Part shown: positions 49,265-59,200 of the stretch, one piece after another | Numbering within the stretch: the stretch's first letter is position 1 | How the letters are laid out: each line of letters begins with the position of its first letter | From: Spizellomyces punctatus DAOM BR117 | Taxonomy: Eukaryota; Chytridiomycota; Chytridiomycetes; Spizellomycetales; Spizellomycetaceae | Assembly: GCF_000182565.1 (NCBI RefSeq) | Contig: NW_015971544.1 | Span: 432,622-496,621, forward strand | DNA: 64,000 nucleotides | Direction of reading: 5' to 3' | Made by a program: the position numbers and the translations under genes | The notes under the pieces: generated by a model | Seen by the model: only the letters and a program-made list of their open reading frames with translations | Told to the model about the DNA's origin: nothing | The model's database searches: none

Positions 49265-50093
49265 ACACCTTGACACTTTTGTGTAGAAAATGTAGTTTAA
49301 ATTAGTTTGTACATGACATATATACACGGCTTTTTAAAAGCATTGAGAACCTAGAGTAAATAAAGCTGTTTCGGATATTCAAGCACCCTGCTCTTTCATA
49401 GCTCTTCATTCTGATTTACTCTGCTCACAAGGATTGATTCACGCCACTGATCTCCCTTCTCATGCTCACTGCCGTTTTACCATGTCCAAGTTGTCGTAAA
49501 CTATTAGTCCAGCCAGTAAAAACTGACTGAAGATCGAAACCGGCAAGTCCTCGTCCATTACTATGAAACAAGAGATGTTGGGCCAACAGCCCGACCACCG
49601 CGGCAGAACGCAAAAGCTCTGCTCATTCATAGCTCTTCACTCTGAATTAGTCTGCTCACAAGGATTGATTCATGCCACTGATCACCGGTCTCTTGCTAAC
49701 TGGCATGTCCAAGTTGTCGTAAACTATTAGTCCATGCACGACCAGGAAAAACTGAAGATCGAAACCGGCAAGTCCTCCTCCATTACTACGAAACAAGAGA
49801 TGTTGGGCCAACAGCCCGACCAGGAACCATCTTGCCGCGGCAGAACACAAAATTTTTGTCAATCAACGTTTAAATTACAGATTTATTTCCGTCCACGTCA
49901 CATCTTGCAAATATCTAGATGATACATGCACAGAATCTAAAGTATCAGTCCCACCTTCGGGTCGACGAAGCAGCGTATTGTGTACAGAAAAAAAGCAAAA
50001 AAAGAAACGAAAAACGGATTTGGTGGCAAGAACCACCTGAATAAATACACTCCACTCTAACTCATAGAAGAAGGAACACCACTACGGAAACCA
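49265..50093. other. Intergenic, contains the tandem duplication
   Basis: Between the mucin-like and PP2C genes, which converge here. Nothing else found. Confidence 0.45.
49388..49851. repeat. Tandem duplication, two 231-bp copies
   Basis: Copy 1 spans about 49388-49612 and copy 2 about 49619-49851, offset by 231 bp. They share long blocks (ACAAGGATTGATTCA, CCAAGTTGTCGTAAACTATT, GATCGAAACCGGCAAGTCCT, GAGATGTTGGGCCAACAGCC) with scattered substitutions and small indels. It lies just past the mucin-like gene and has no supported coding frame. Confidence 0.85.
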
Positions 50094-51758
50094 TCACAAC
50101 TGTCCTCGTAGGTGAATGATATAAGCTGTGGCATCATCGTACCGTACTTGTCCGGGGAAATATAGATCCGGATGGATACAAACCCCGTCAGACCCCAGTG
50201 CTGCAAGACCTTCAGGACGTTCACGTTCGACGAGGATGCGCGACGCGAGATGAAGACGGCGATGCGGCGGGAGAGGGGAGGGAGAGGGAGGCGCCATTGT
50301 TTGTGGTGGGTCATCGCACTCTTCTTCGAACGGACTGTCACCTGCGAGTGTCGAAGGCGAATCGGGATCGCTGTTGTTGACTATGCCATCCGCAAGCATC
50401 CCACTGGTCGTTTTCGACTCTCTTTGAATCGAAAGCTGATCCCACTTGCCATCTAACCAACCTCCGACACAATCTACAATGATTTCATTCTGCTTCTCAG
50501 TGTTCTGGATCTTCATATGATCCCAAACACCGTCGGTTGCCGCTACGACGACATAGTTCCGGTGTTTTTCTAGCTTTATAAACTCTACGTCGGGGATACA
50601 GCTAAGAACGGCTGGCTCGACCTTGAAGAGCAAGTCGCCCATCGTTGCCGAGAGATTCAATGTCCTTCGATGTGAGACACCCACAGCACGGATTTGCGGA
50701 GTTGGCGGTCGGTAAATACGCATCCCAACTAGTTCAGTGTAAGGACGGGAAGGGGGGCATGGTGTTGATTGCACAGACTTGGTGCGGAGGGTTCCGTATG
50801 GGTAGACAAATTGACCTCCGGTTGAGTTAATATGGTGAATCTTGACGGGATGCGTCATGTTGTGATCGCTCGACGAGAACACAGGCGTCCAAGGCGGTAG
50901 CCCAAATGCCAAGGACGCAGCCTCAGCCTCAGCCTCCTCCTCTGCAGACCGTCGTGCACCCACCACTGTCCTCGAGTCTCCAACATTTATATTACAAATC
51001 CATCCATTGAGGATTACGTTCACAAGAAGGGTGCAGCCATCGTCTACCGGGCGGGCTTTTCCGTCACTTCCCGCATCCATCCACCTTCGATATTCTTCAA
51101 CTTTTCGCGAGGCATACGAGGCATCCAGAATTTGGAACGCAGTGTGAATCTCAGTACGAAAGGCAACTCTGTCTTCTTCCTTGTCAAATTCCCAAGAACG
51201 AGACTCAAGAAGAGACCGTACGACTCTGGTAGCTCCTCCAACGAAAAACCGAGGGGCTTCCACGCCGCCATGGCCGTCAGCCAAAACAAAGACGTGTGCT
51301 CCTGATGTGGTTGTCGGTTTTGCTTTCGTGCCAGTCACTTGGTCCTCTTGGGTCGGCCAATGGACATCCTCAAGTTCAAGATGAATTGGTGTTCTCCCAC
51401 GCCCGTCAAACGGAAAACTTTCCCCAAACGTCTTTCTATAACCCTTTTCCGCTGCGACAGTCCACGATACTGAATGTGATGGTGACCCTTGGACAAGTAT
51501 CTCAGCCTCAGCAGCAGGGGCAACATCCTCAACCAAAGGCTCCTCCTCGTCAATTTCCCATCCCTCCAGCTTGAGTTTCTTTTTTTGTGGGCTTCCACAC
51601 TCTGCCTTCACGTTGGTTTCATCCTTTCCGGATAGGGTGCCAGAAGAGGAAAGGCCGGGAATAGGGACGGGGATAGGACATGGTGCAGTGGGAGGAGATG
51701 CGGAACCAGCAGGCAAGGTCTCCAGCGAGATGGGCGCCGTAGGTCCCATGACGGACAT
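50094..51758 (-). CDS. PP2C-type (PPM) Ser/Thr protein phosphatase
   Basis: Single exon, 554 aa. The PPM motifs occur in order: FVLADGHGG with Asp161, VDDGCTLLVNVIL, INVGDSR, LSATMGDLLFK, VAATDGVWD with Asp409, and RYDDATAYII with Asp541/542. These aspartates hold the two metal ions of PP2C enzymes. The N-terminus (1-75) is disordered and has a basic cluster (PQKKKLKLEG) that could be a nuclear localisation signal. Between the ATDGVWD and DD motifs lies a long Ser/Pro/acidic insertion not found in minimal PP2Cs. It dephosphorylates phospho-Ser/Thr; the target is unknown. Confidence 0.93.
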   Translation of the reverse strand: MSVMGPTAPISLETLPAGSASPPTAPCPIPVPIPGLSSSGTLSGKDETNVKAECGSPQKKKLKLEGWEIDEEEPLVEDVAPAAEAEILVQGSPSHSVSWTVAAEKGYRKTFGESFPFDGRGRTPIHLELEDVHWPTQEDQVTGTKAKPTTTSGAHVFVLADGHGGVEAPRFFVGGATRVVRSLLESRSWEFDKEEDRVAFRTEIHTAFQILDASYASRKVEEYRRWMDAGSDGKARPVDDGCTLLVNVILNGWICNINVGDSRTVVGARRSAEEEAEAEAASLAFGLPPWTPVFSSSDHNMTHPVKIHHINSTGGQFVYPYGTLRTKSVQSTPCPPSRPYTELVGMRIYRPPTPQIRAVGVSHRRTLNLSATMGDLLFKVEPAVLSCIPDVEFIKLEKHRNYVVVAATDGVWDHMKIQNTEKQNEIIVDCVGGWLDGKWDQLSIQRESKTTSGMLADGIVNNSDPDSPSTLAGDSPFEEECDDPPQTMAPPSPSPLPPHRRLHLASRILVERERPEGLAALGSDGVCIHPDLYFPGQVRYDDATAYIIHLRGQL

Positions 51759-52278
51759 TATGGAGCCTTACGAAATTGTTCAGAGAATAAGATACAAGGT
51801 ACGTGTTGCTTCCTTTTGACTGCGAACGATACGTGAACAGACGCTCCAACGAAGGGTTGCGTGTTGGTTTTGTTTGAACAGAAAACCCTCCGCCGCACGT
51901 AAATGCGCCCTTGCTCTCCGCCTTACTTCTTTTCCCACTTTCGTCTGTTTTCCTTCTCAGTCTTCCGCCGTGTCGGTTGCTTGCCCAACAGTGTTTGTCG
52001 GGCGTCGTCCGTCGTTTTTGTTTCGGCCGTGGAGGGAGCGTTGCGGGCGGCCGCGCGAGGGAGACGTTTCAAAAAAAAAAAAAAGTGTTCAAAAACCTTC
52101 TAAAAATAAAAACGAGGCCTTTGGGACACCAAAGCGTGTTTCCATGACTGTGCCATCAACATTGTTCCGCTCAAAGCAAATTGCGACTTTTGGGATTTTA
52201 ATAGTACTTTGAGCATGAGATACCTATCTACATTAAAAATTACAAATAAACAACATTATAATAGGTGGTAACGATAAT
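51759..52278. other. Intergenic, PP2C upstream region
   Basis: PP2C promoter and Sel1 gene 3' flank. Contains an A-run near 52071-52084. No gene supported. Confidence 0.45.
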
Positions 52279-53511
52279 TCATGATCCAGAAGGAGCAAGA
52301 CCAGGTTTGGCTGCGCTTTCACGCTTCTTTTTGCGTCTCCCCCACTTGCGCTGTCCACCATCCCCGCCCTCTGCCCACTTTTCCTTCCAAATCCACTGCT
52401 CACCCACAATTCGCTTCCCTCCCTTCACCGCTTCTCTGAGCCATCTCGCCGCGCGCTTTTTATCCCGCTTCACGCCGTTTCCTCCTCTTAAATACAGATA
52501 TCCAACTTCTGCCTGTGCATCTGCATCACCTAATTGAGCAGCAAGTTGAAAGTAGTAAAGGGCTGTTGACTTTGATTTGGGTACGCCCCATCCTTGATGA
52601 TAGCACACGCCGACCTCGTAAAGTGGGAGCGGAAGAAAGGAACGAGCTACTACAAATTGATCACGTCGGCGGTTAGAGTCATCACGTAATTGACGGGTCA
52701 AGGGAGATGGTGGTGAGGGGGAATTGGCATCATCGCTCTGTAGCGTAATAGGTGATGGTACGTTGGGAGAACCTGTGGATGCGCGCCGAAGCGATGGAAA
52801 CGTAAGCGACGCAAGGGAAAACCGCTTCCATTTTGGAGTAGTAGGGGAAATCGGAGGGGATGTTGCCGTAAGTGGAGACTCTGGACTATATTCCCCTTCA
52901 GACGACGATCCAGAAGACTGTGAAGGAAGACGATCCAAGCTGGCCGCTCTTGAAAGGGGTGGCGATTGACTTGGTAATGTGATAGAGTGCCTACGTGAAA
53001 ATTCCTCCTCAGCAGCTTCCGGAAGACTCGGCAATATGTTCTTTTCAATCTGTCCTTCAGCGCCGCTTCCCCAGTCAAATCCCGTGCCCGCGTCTGCTCC
53101 CTCAACCTGCAACCTAGGCAAAGCCTCCAAAACGATACCGGCCGCCCTTTCAAACAATCTTACGGCCTCTGGCATATCCTGTGTACATCCCCAGCCGTGC
53201 CGAAGCGCCATGGCAAACAAATACATGCCGACAGCATGGCCCTGTCGAGCCGATATGGAGAGATAGTGCGCGGAGATTGACATGTCACCCGTGTCGTGGT
53301 AATGAATTCCGAGTTGGAGAGGGTCGTTTATGTCCACCCCAGCAGGAGGTGAGGGAAGCGGAGATGGGAGACAAGCCAAAGCAATGTGCGGGTCAAGTCC
53401 TTCCAAGATCTCTGGTTTCCGATATGCCGTCTCTTGTTTCTCCGGTAAACCTTCCAGCACGCAGTCGTTCAGACGCTCTCCATCCAACTTTTTCTCCTTG
53501 TCGGGATCCAT
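52279..53511 (-). CDS. Sel1-repeat protein (Dsf2/Nif1-like)
   Basis: Single exon, 410 aa from the ATG at 53511. Two groups of Sel1-like repeats frame the protein: DPLQLGIHYHDTGDMSISAHYLSISARQGHAVGMYLFAM near the N-terminus, and PLYEVGVCYHQGWGV, YYFQLAAQLGDADAQAEVGYLYL and AARWLREAVKGG near the C-terminus. Between them are ~150 Ser/Pro-rich residues (RRHSITLPSQSPPLSR). The tail is Lys/Arg-rich. Sel1 repeats are alpha-solenoid scaffolds. The split layout resembles fungal Dsf2/Nif1 proteins tied to mitotic control, a likeness I cannot prove. Confidence 0.78.
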   Translation of the reverse strand: MDPDKEKKLDGERLNDCVLEGLPEKQETAYRKPEILEGLDPHIALACLPSPLPSPPAGVDINDPLQLGIHYHDTGDMSISAHYLSISARQGHAVGMYLFAMALRHGWGCTQDMPEAVRLFERAAGIVLEALPRLQVEGADAGTGFDWGSGAEGQIEKNILPSLPEAAEEEFSRRHSITLPSQSPPLSRAASLDRLPSQSSGSSSEGEYSPESPLTATSPPISPTTPKWKRFSLASLTFPSLRRASTGSPNVPSPITLQSDDANSPSPPSPLTRQLRDDSNRRRDQFVVARSFLPLPLYEVGVCYHQGWGVPKSKSTALYYFQLAAQLGDADAQAEVGYLYLRGGNGVKRDKKRAARWLREAVKGGKRIVGEQWIWKEKWAEGGDGGQRKWGRRKKKRESAAKPGLAPSGS

Positions 53512-55023
53512 CACTTTAGGTTAAAAGTCCAAGATTTAGCGCCTGCTCGAAAATCAAATCATGACACCAACTCCTTGAAACGGTCTATCACGTAAGCTCG
53601 ATCACATGACCTTCATCAAGGGCCGATCACCTTTCCGTTTCCTGTTGATCTGCTCAGACGGGCGAAGCAAAGCGCCCAATATCTGCAAAATATCACCGTG
53701 GTGAAGTGGAATGAAGGGTTGGTCGTCAGAAGTATAAACCAAGAAGATATGCTGCGGAGGACTGTGTGGTCTAATGCTTAGTGTGTGGGCGACTGAAAGT
53801 GTCACTAGGTCGTCATATTTTAAATAGCCGCGGTCGCGGCATTCCCTCCTTAGCCCATCCTGACATGGGTTGTCCAACATGCAACGGCACCGACCATAGC
53901 CGGGCATCCAGCAAACTTTGCTCCTTCTACAAACCTCGAAAGAAAAACGAAGCTCAGGCGGGTTTGAAAAGGAAGAGGGATACCGACCTTCCCGATGACG
54001 AAATCTTCGTTCTTTCCACTGTTGTAAATCACTCAAAGTTCATCGCATGTGTAATCTACATTAAACTATGGTGTAAAACACATATACCGCATTATTATCC
54101 TGTGCGATTCACACCAATTTCCATACGTTATCACAATATACCCATTTTTGGTTTAAATTGCGGGTTTGCCATCCATTCTCCCACATCCTCGTGCCTCCGA
54201 ATCGTCGTCCCAGTCGATTAATCGCTAAGCGAGTCTTCCTCATCGAATCGGAAATCTAGGATTACTGGGTTGCCTGGATGACTCCAACAAGCCAACCACC
54301 GATAGGGACCTTGTCCTTCCGGGAGTTGATGATCGGGATCCCAGTATGTGAAAAAAGATAAGGATCCTCTCCGGGTGTTCCCCAACAATGCTTGCGATCG
54401 GGACGGAGAGCGCACACCCTGGTTGCCGTGGACAACCACGAGTATTTCCTACTATGTAAGTGCCTTGTCCTTTTCCCCGTCAACTGCTCGCAGGTGCTGA
54501 GAGAACCTGGTTTTTAGGACTTTTTATTTTATAGCGTACCGAGGACTTACAAGATATCGTTCAGTCGAGCTAAAATTGACCAATTCATGGTTAAATTTGC
54601 CAACGACGATGAGATTGGCGCCGACTGCGGCACTTACAGCAATACAAACAATGGGTGTGATGTTCCGAAGGGGACTCCTCCTGTAAGTATTACCCTTTCT
54701 TTCTGCAGCAAACGTCATGTTGAGCGGAATGATGAATGCATACATTGCTTTTATCAATACTTTGCAGGGCTTGCTTGACGAAGTGTCTGATCATAGGGCT
54801 GTGTACGTGCCTTCGTTATCGTATATGTACGGGTCGAAGCGGTACATGTTGGGCTGTGAAAACGATTTCCTGTTTTTTTTTGTTTTGTTTTTTTTTTTTT
54901 TCTGCCTTGTAAATGCTGCTTGGACCAATAGAGCGCTTAGTCACGATTTTGTCAGCGCTTAGTCACAGTCGGGGTGACCCAAAGTTACCAGTGAACTCTC
55001 CATCGCCATGCTCGTCCTTGGGA
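53512..55023. other. Long region without a confident gene
   Basis: 1.5 kb. Plus-strand frame 53865-54221 starts with a zinc-knuckle-like CPTCNGTDHS...C motif and a basic patch (KRKR), possibly a fragment of a mobile-element or nucleic-acid-binding protein. Minus-strand frames at 54218-54483 look protein-like in two overlapping frames, but I cannot find a consistent model. T-runs lie near 54873-54901. Confidence 0.35.
53865..54221 (+). CDS. Possible zinc-knuckle protein or fragment
   Basis: Open frame of 118 codons. It begins with C-x2-C-x4-H-x7-C (MGCPTCNGTDHSRASSKLC), then basic residues. The second half is hydrophobic/aromatic and does not look like a clear domain. It may be a gene fragment or an exon of a longer gene with introns I could not place. 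Confidence 0.25.
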   Translation: MGCPTCNGTDHSRASSKLCSFYKPRKKNEAQAGLKRKRDTDLPDDEIFVLSTVVNHSKFIACVIYIKLWCKTHIPHYYPVRFTPISIRYHNIPIFGLNCGFAIHSPTSSCLRIVVPVD

Positions 55024-55539
55024 ATGGCGGAACCCACCCCTCAGTTACAACATCTACCTCGCTTGCCCGGAGAGGTCATCGACAATATCCTTCTCTATGT
55101 CCAGAACCCATTGACTCGCTTTCGTTTCGCTGTCACCCTCAGGAGGATCCTTGTGCGCGACATCACCATCCCAGAACTGCCGCAATGCACGTGGCATGAA
55201 GCTGCCAGACTCGCCCGCACTGACTTGCTCCGCTGGTGGGATGCCCGTTGGCGGAAAGTAGGTGGGGTTCCCTCGCCTTCCTCCCTCTCCCGGCTCCAAG
55301 ACGCCGGCGTTGAAAGGGGTCATGTGGACGTCCTCCAGGTTTGGGCTTCTAGCTTGCCCAGATTCCATCCGAGGAAGAACCCGTACTATACTGCTTCCTT
55401 CAATGGCCAGGTCCAGGTCTTGCAGTGGCTCAAGGACATTGGATATCCTGTTGATGAGCTTCCCAGATTCCCCTACATGGATGATGCTTTTCGTGGTAAG
55501 CCCGCCCTCACTCTTCAGTGGTGGAAAGACAGCGGTTTG
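55024..55539 (+). pseudogene. F-box/ankyrin-like gene cut by LTR insertion
   Basis: 172 codons, from the ATG at 55024 to a TAA that lies inside the LTR. The N-terminal LPRLPGEVIDNILLYVQNP is an F-box-like helix pair. After it come short ankyrin-like units: DLLRWWDARWRKV, HVDVLQVWASSLPRF, QVQVLQWLKDIGYPVDEL, LTLQWWKDSG. Large families of such proteins are common in chytrids, which I recall but cannot check here. The repeat ladder stops mid-unit exactly where the LTR begins (55538), so the gene is interrupted. The rest should lie beyond the element, outside the window. Confidence 0.8.
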
Positions 55540-55915
55540 TAACGACGAGGACGTCTTCGAGAGATCGCGAGTAAGCCCAAATCGGACGCGGGAAGCACGA
55601 ATCGCGTGACCAACTCCACCGATTGGGTTACCGCGACCGAAAAAACCGGTTCGGAGAATGGCAATTGGCGCATTAGATTTCAGCGTGCCTCGTACAACCT
55701 GTGGAGGCCCGAGCCAGTGCGGAAAAGGAAGAGATCGGTACCGCCACCAATAAATCAGTTGCGGTGCAGCGACACCCATTAGTTTAGTTTAGTTTAACAG
55801 TTTATCCAAGAATCTTGTATAAAAAGGATGTATTCAATAAAATAAGTCGGGGGCAGAAGCCGTAGCGACAAAAAATCCCCATAACTCGCTTCTCAACTCC
55901 AATCTTAGGTTAACA
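55538..55915 (+). repeat. 5' long terminal repeat
   Basis: Begins TGTAACG and ends, by inference, at GTTAACA; about 378 bp. Contains TATAAAAA (55818-55825), an AATAAA at 55837 and a TTTAG-type short repeat near 55780. The end is uncertain by about 10 bp, since the 3' LTR end is not in the window. Confidence 0.85.
55818..55825 (+). promoter_or_regulatory. TATA box of the LTR promoter
   Basis: TATAAAAA in the second half of the LTR, the expected place for the U3 promoter. Confidence 0.65.
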
Positions 55916-55924
55916 GGAACCTAA
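55905..55924. other. Perfect 7-bp inverted repeat at the LTR/leader junction
   Basis: TTAGGTT and AACCTAA flank six bases that hold the presumed LTR end. No canonical TGG-type tRNA primer-binding site follows the LTR. Confidence 0.6.
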
Positions 55925-56292
55925 CAGAGCGCTTCAACGGCCTGATCACCCGTACCGAAGCCTCTAAATCCTGCTCGGTTCACAACTAACCGACTCTCCT
56001 TGCCTCTCGCCCCCAAGTCGCTACCGACGCCCAAAGAAAGGATTCGGAGACTATGATTCCTAGTACGGCCACCCACATAACCTGCTAGGAGACCCAAGTC
56101 GTCTTTACCGTAGTCTACCAACAAAAAATCCGTTACATGGTGGAGAAGCGCGACGAACCGCCTTCCCCTCTCAAATTCAGCTGAAAACCTTATTCGGTCG
56201 TACCGAAACTCTTGCGCAAACCGAGATCCGCTCAGGTAGCTACTCGGAAACCTTTTCTCTCGTTTCGGAGACAGAACTTCACGAAACCGAGA
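55916..56292 (+). other. Untranslated leader of the retrotransposon
   Basis: 377 bp between the LTR and the first in-frame ATG. The gag frame is open upstream to a TTG at 56212, but no ATG occurs before 56293. Confidence 0.55.
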
Positions 56293-59200
56293 ATGATGCC
56301 GGTCGAACGCTCACCAACGCGAGGCCGCTCACCTGTGATCCAGACTCGTAGTCAGGGTCCTGCGGAGGACGTCGAAGTCCCTCCCGCAACACGCCCAAGG
56401 CGTTCAGGGACCACTTCCGTCGAACCGGAAGCCCCTAACTTGGCCACGATGGCCTCTGAAGTGGCAGCGTTAAAAGAAGACATTGCCCGCTCGACTGCTG
56501 CAACGCAGTTGGCAACTCAAAACCTTACGGAACAGCTTCATAGGCTTTCCGAACGTCAGACAGCGGCGGATGAGCGCCTCGCACGAGCCTTAGAAGCCCT
56601 AGCGCATCGCCCGCTGCCTGAACAACCTCCCATAGCACGAGCTACAAGAGAACGGTCCGCAACCCCGTGGGAAACGGCGGACACACCAAGGGAGCGTACC
56701 GAACCAAGTTTTTCAGGTGCGGTGCCTCCAATCCAAGTGCCAGCGGCCCCGTGGGCCAGCGACACCAAGATCGATTCCTTGAAAGCAAAGGACGTACCCG
56801 AGTTTACGGGCAGAAGAAACCAAGACATTGAAGAATGGCTTAACAAAGTCCAACTTCTTCAAAACATTAGCGCAACGTCGGATGCCAGGATGGTACAGCT
56901 CCTACCAGCCATGATAGCCGAGAAAACCCCTGCTGACGCTTGGTTTTACACTCTGGAAGCCCAGGAAACTCGCTCATGGACCTGGAAAAGGTGGAAAGAG
57001 GAACTGCTTCGAGAGTTCCGAGATCCCCTAACCGAGTCCAAGTGCAAAACCGAATATGTGCGCTGCCATGCGAACCCCAAAGAATTTCGCAGCTTTCTCG
57101 CGTTCATCGACCACAAAACTCATCTCCGGCGCCTCGCTTATGGCGACCGGGCAAACATAGAATGTCCCGCTGACCAGCATTTCGACCTAATAGTCGAACA
57201 ATTGCCCAGCGACATCCAAATCATGGTCAAATCCTGTAACGTCACGAACCTGACCAAATTAAAAGACTTCCTGCGCCTTTATTTCGGCTCTGATGACACC
57301 AGAAAACGAGACCCTTGCTACAGCGGTGCTGCAGAAGCTCAGAAGAAGTCACAAAAGACCGGAACCGACAAAGGCCCTAAGCAGACGGCTCCGCATAAAA
57401 CCGGAAACCCCGAAAAGGGTCGCGATGGTCCTCAGAAGATGGTTCCGGACCCCAACAAGGAACCACCGGCACCCTGCAAATTCTGTCAGAAAAAGCATTG
57501 GAATGTTTTCTGCTGGCAGAACCCGAACCGAAAAGATCCTGAAGATGGAAAGAAAGGACCATATGGAGCACCCATGCCCTCAGGTTGGAAACCCAAACAG
57601 GAATCGAAGAAGGCGTACATAGTGGAGCTGGACTCGACGTCCGCTACCACCGAGACTCTTTTTTCGGCTTCGGAACTGGAAAGAACGGAAGCCGCTAATC
57701 AAGGATTCCACACCATCGGGTTCTTTCATTCACCCAAGCACTCGGAATCAACAATTTTGATGACCGCACCTCTTTCCAAGGTCACGGTGACCAAGGAAGA
57801 GGACCCCCGCACGCCCACGCAGGGCTGGGACCGAGTCTGGGACAACATAGCCATCATCTGGGGCACCCCGCAAGTGGCTCTGATGATGGGCAACAACCCC
57901 CGCGCGCTCAGCTTCTTCGCCAAAGAACCGAAGCGAGGCGCCGGGCACCTCGGGAACGACCCCTACGCAGTCGCGTGGAGTTCCCACCACCTCTACATCG
58001 CTGCCGCAGCCGAAGCTGACAAGGATCGAATCCTGCGAAAGGTCCGAGAAGACGGTACCCCTCGTTTGATTCTCCTTGCCTGGATAAAGCTCGACGAGCG
58101 CGAGAAATTCTTGATGTGGAGCTCTGAAGATCCTGTTATCTTTGATGCGTACGCCAACCTGCAACTGGTGGCATTTCTCCTGACAGGCAATATCGTTCGC
58201 TCAGACTATTATTATCGTCGCGGAAACCCCAAATTTCGGCACGTTAAAGACCATCCACGTCTCCAAAGACACGAAGAGAGCGAACGGACGCGTATAGTCA
58301 TGCTGGCTATCGAACAAGTTGCTCGCCAGAATAAAACAACAAAACCACAAAACGACAAAACTAGAGAACACTTTGAGAGTGTGATCAAGGCTACGGAAGC
58401 AACAATTAACGACATCGCGCCCCATTTCGAGATCGCGGTGCCTTCTATCAACGCCTTCTACTCAGTAGATTTAGGCGATGTACTCAAAAGCCAGACTAAG
58501 ACCCAAATGCAGCCTTGCTGGACGCTAGCCGTCATCGCGCAGCTCTGGGCACCTGTGGTACTAGACACAGGGGCCTGCGAGTCTCTGATTTCCGACACGT
58601 ACCAAGGCCTTCTGTTCTCCGAAACCGATTTGCAGGATGCGGAAACGATGGCTTTCAACGGCATTGGTGGACGTATCTCATCTACCAAGACAGTATGCCT
58701 CGAAACTTCCCTCAGAGGCCGCGGCGGAGAATACCTGACTTTCCGCGCCTACTTTCGGGTCATCGCGTATGGGAAACCTCTCATCATCCTAGCCAACGAC
58801 GTTTTGGGACATTTGAAACTCCAAACCTTGGTTCAGGAACCCCCGTTACCCAGTTTCGCGGTGACGCTCAAGAATCCAGACATCCTTATCCCCTGCTCCA
58901 TAACGGATGAGCTGGACACCGATCACATGCGCGGCACGCCATACAAGACCAAGCAGGGTGAATTCATGAAGGATGTGTCAATGCCACGGCTGACCAAAGC
59001 CAAAGCTCAGAAGTCTAGATTAACCATGTTAATCACGGGACAGACGCGCGTGGCAGCCCAAACTTTTCTCATCGAAAACCCTCTTGAGGCCACCGCTGCT
59101 AGCTCAACGGTCCCGTTAGGCCTCAAACTGTCCACCGCGACCCATAATTCGGTTGCGGACCCCGAAGAGAACATTTCCAAAGAAGAATGGCAGACACTTC

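Noticed and set aside
55054-55779. 241-codon open frame on the minus strand over the F-box gene and LTR
   Set aside because: It crosses the host gene/LTR boundary, overlaps real coding sequence in antisense and has no domain.
55775-55797. TTTAG short repeat as telomeric sequence
   Set aside because: Only about three units inside the LTR; too short and the wrong unit for a telomere tract.
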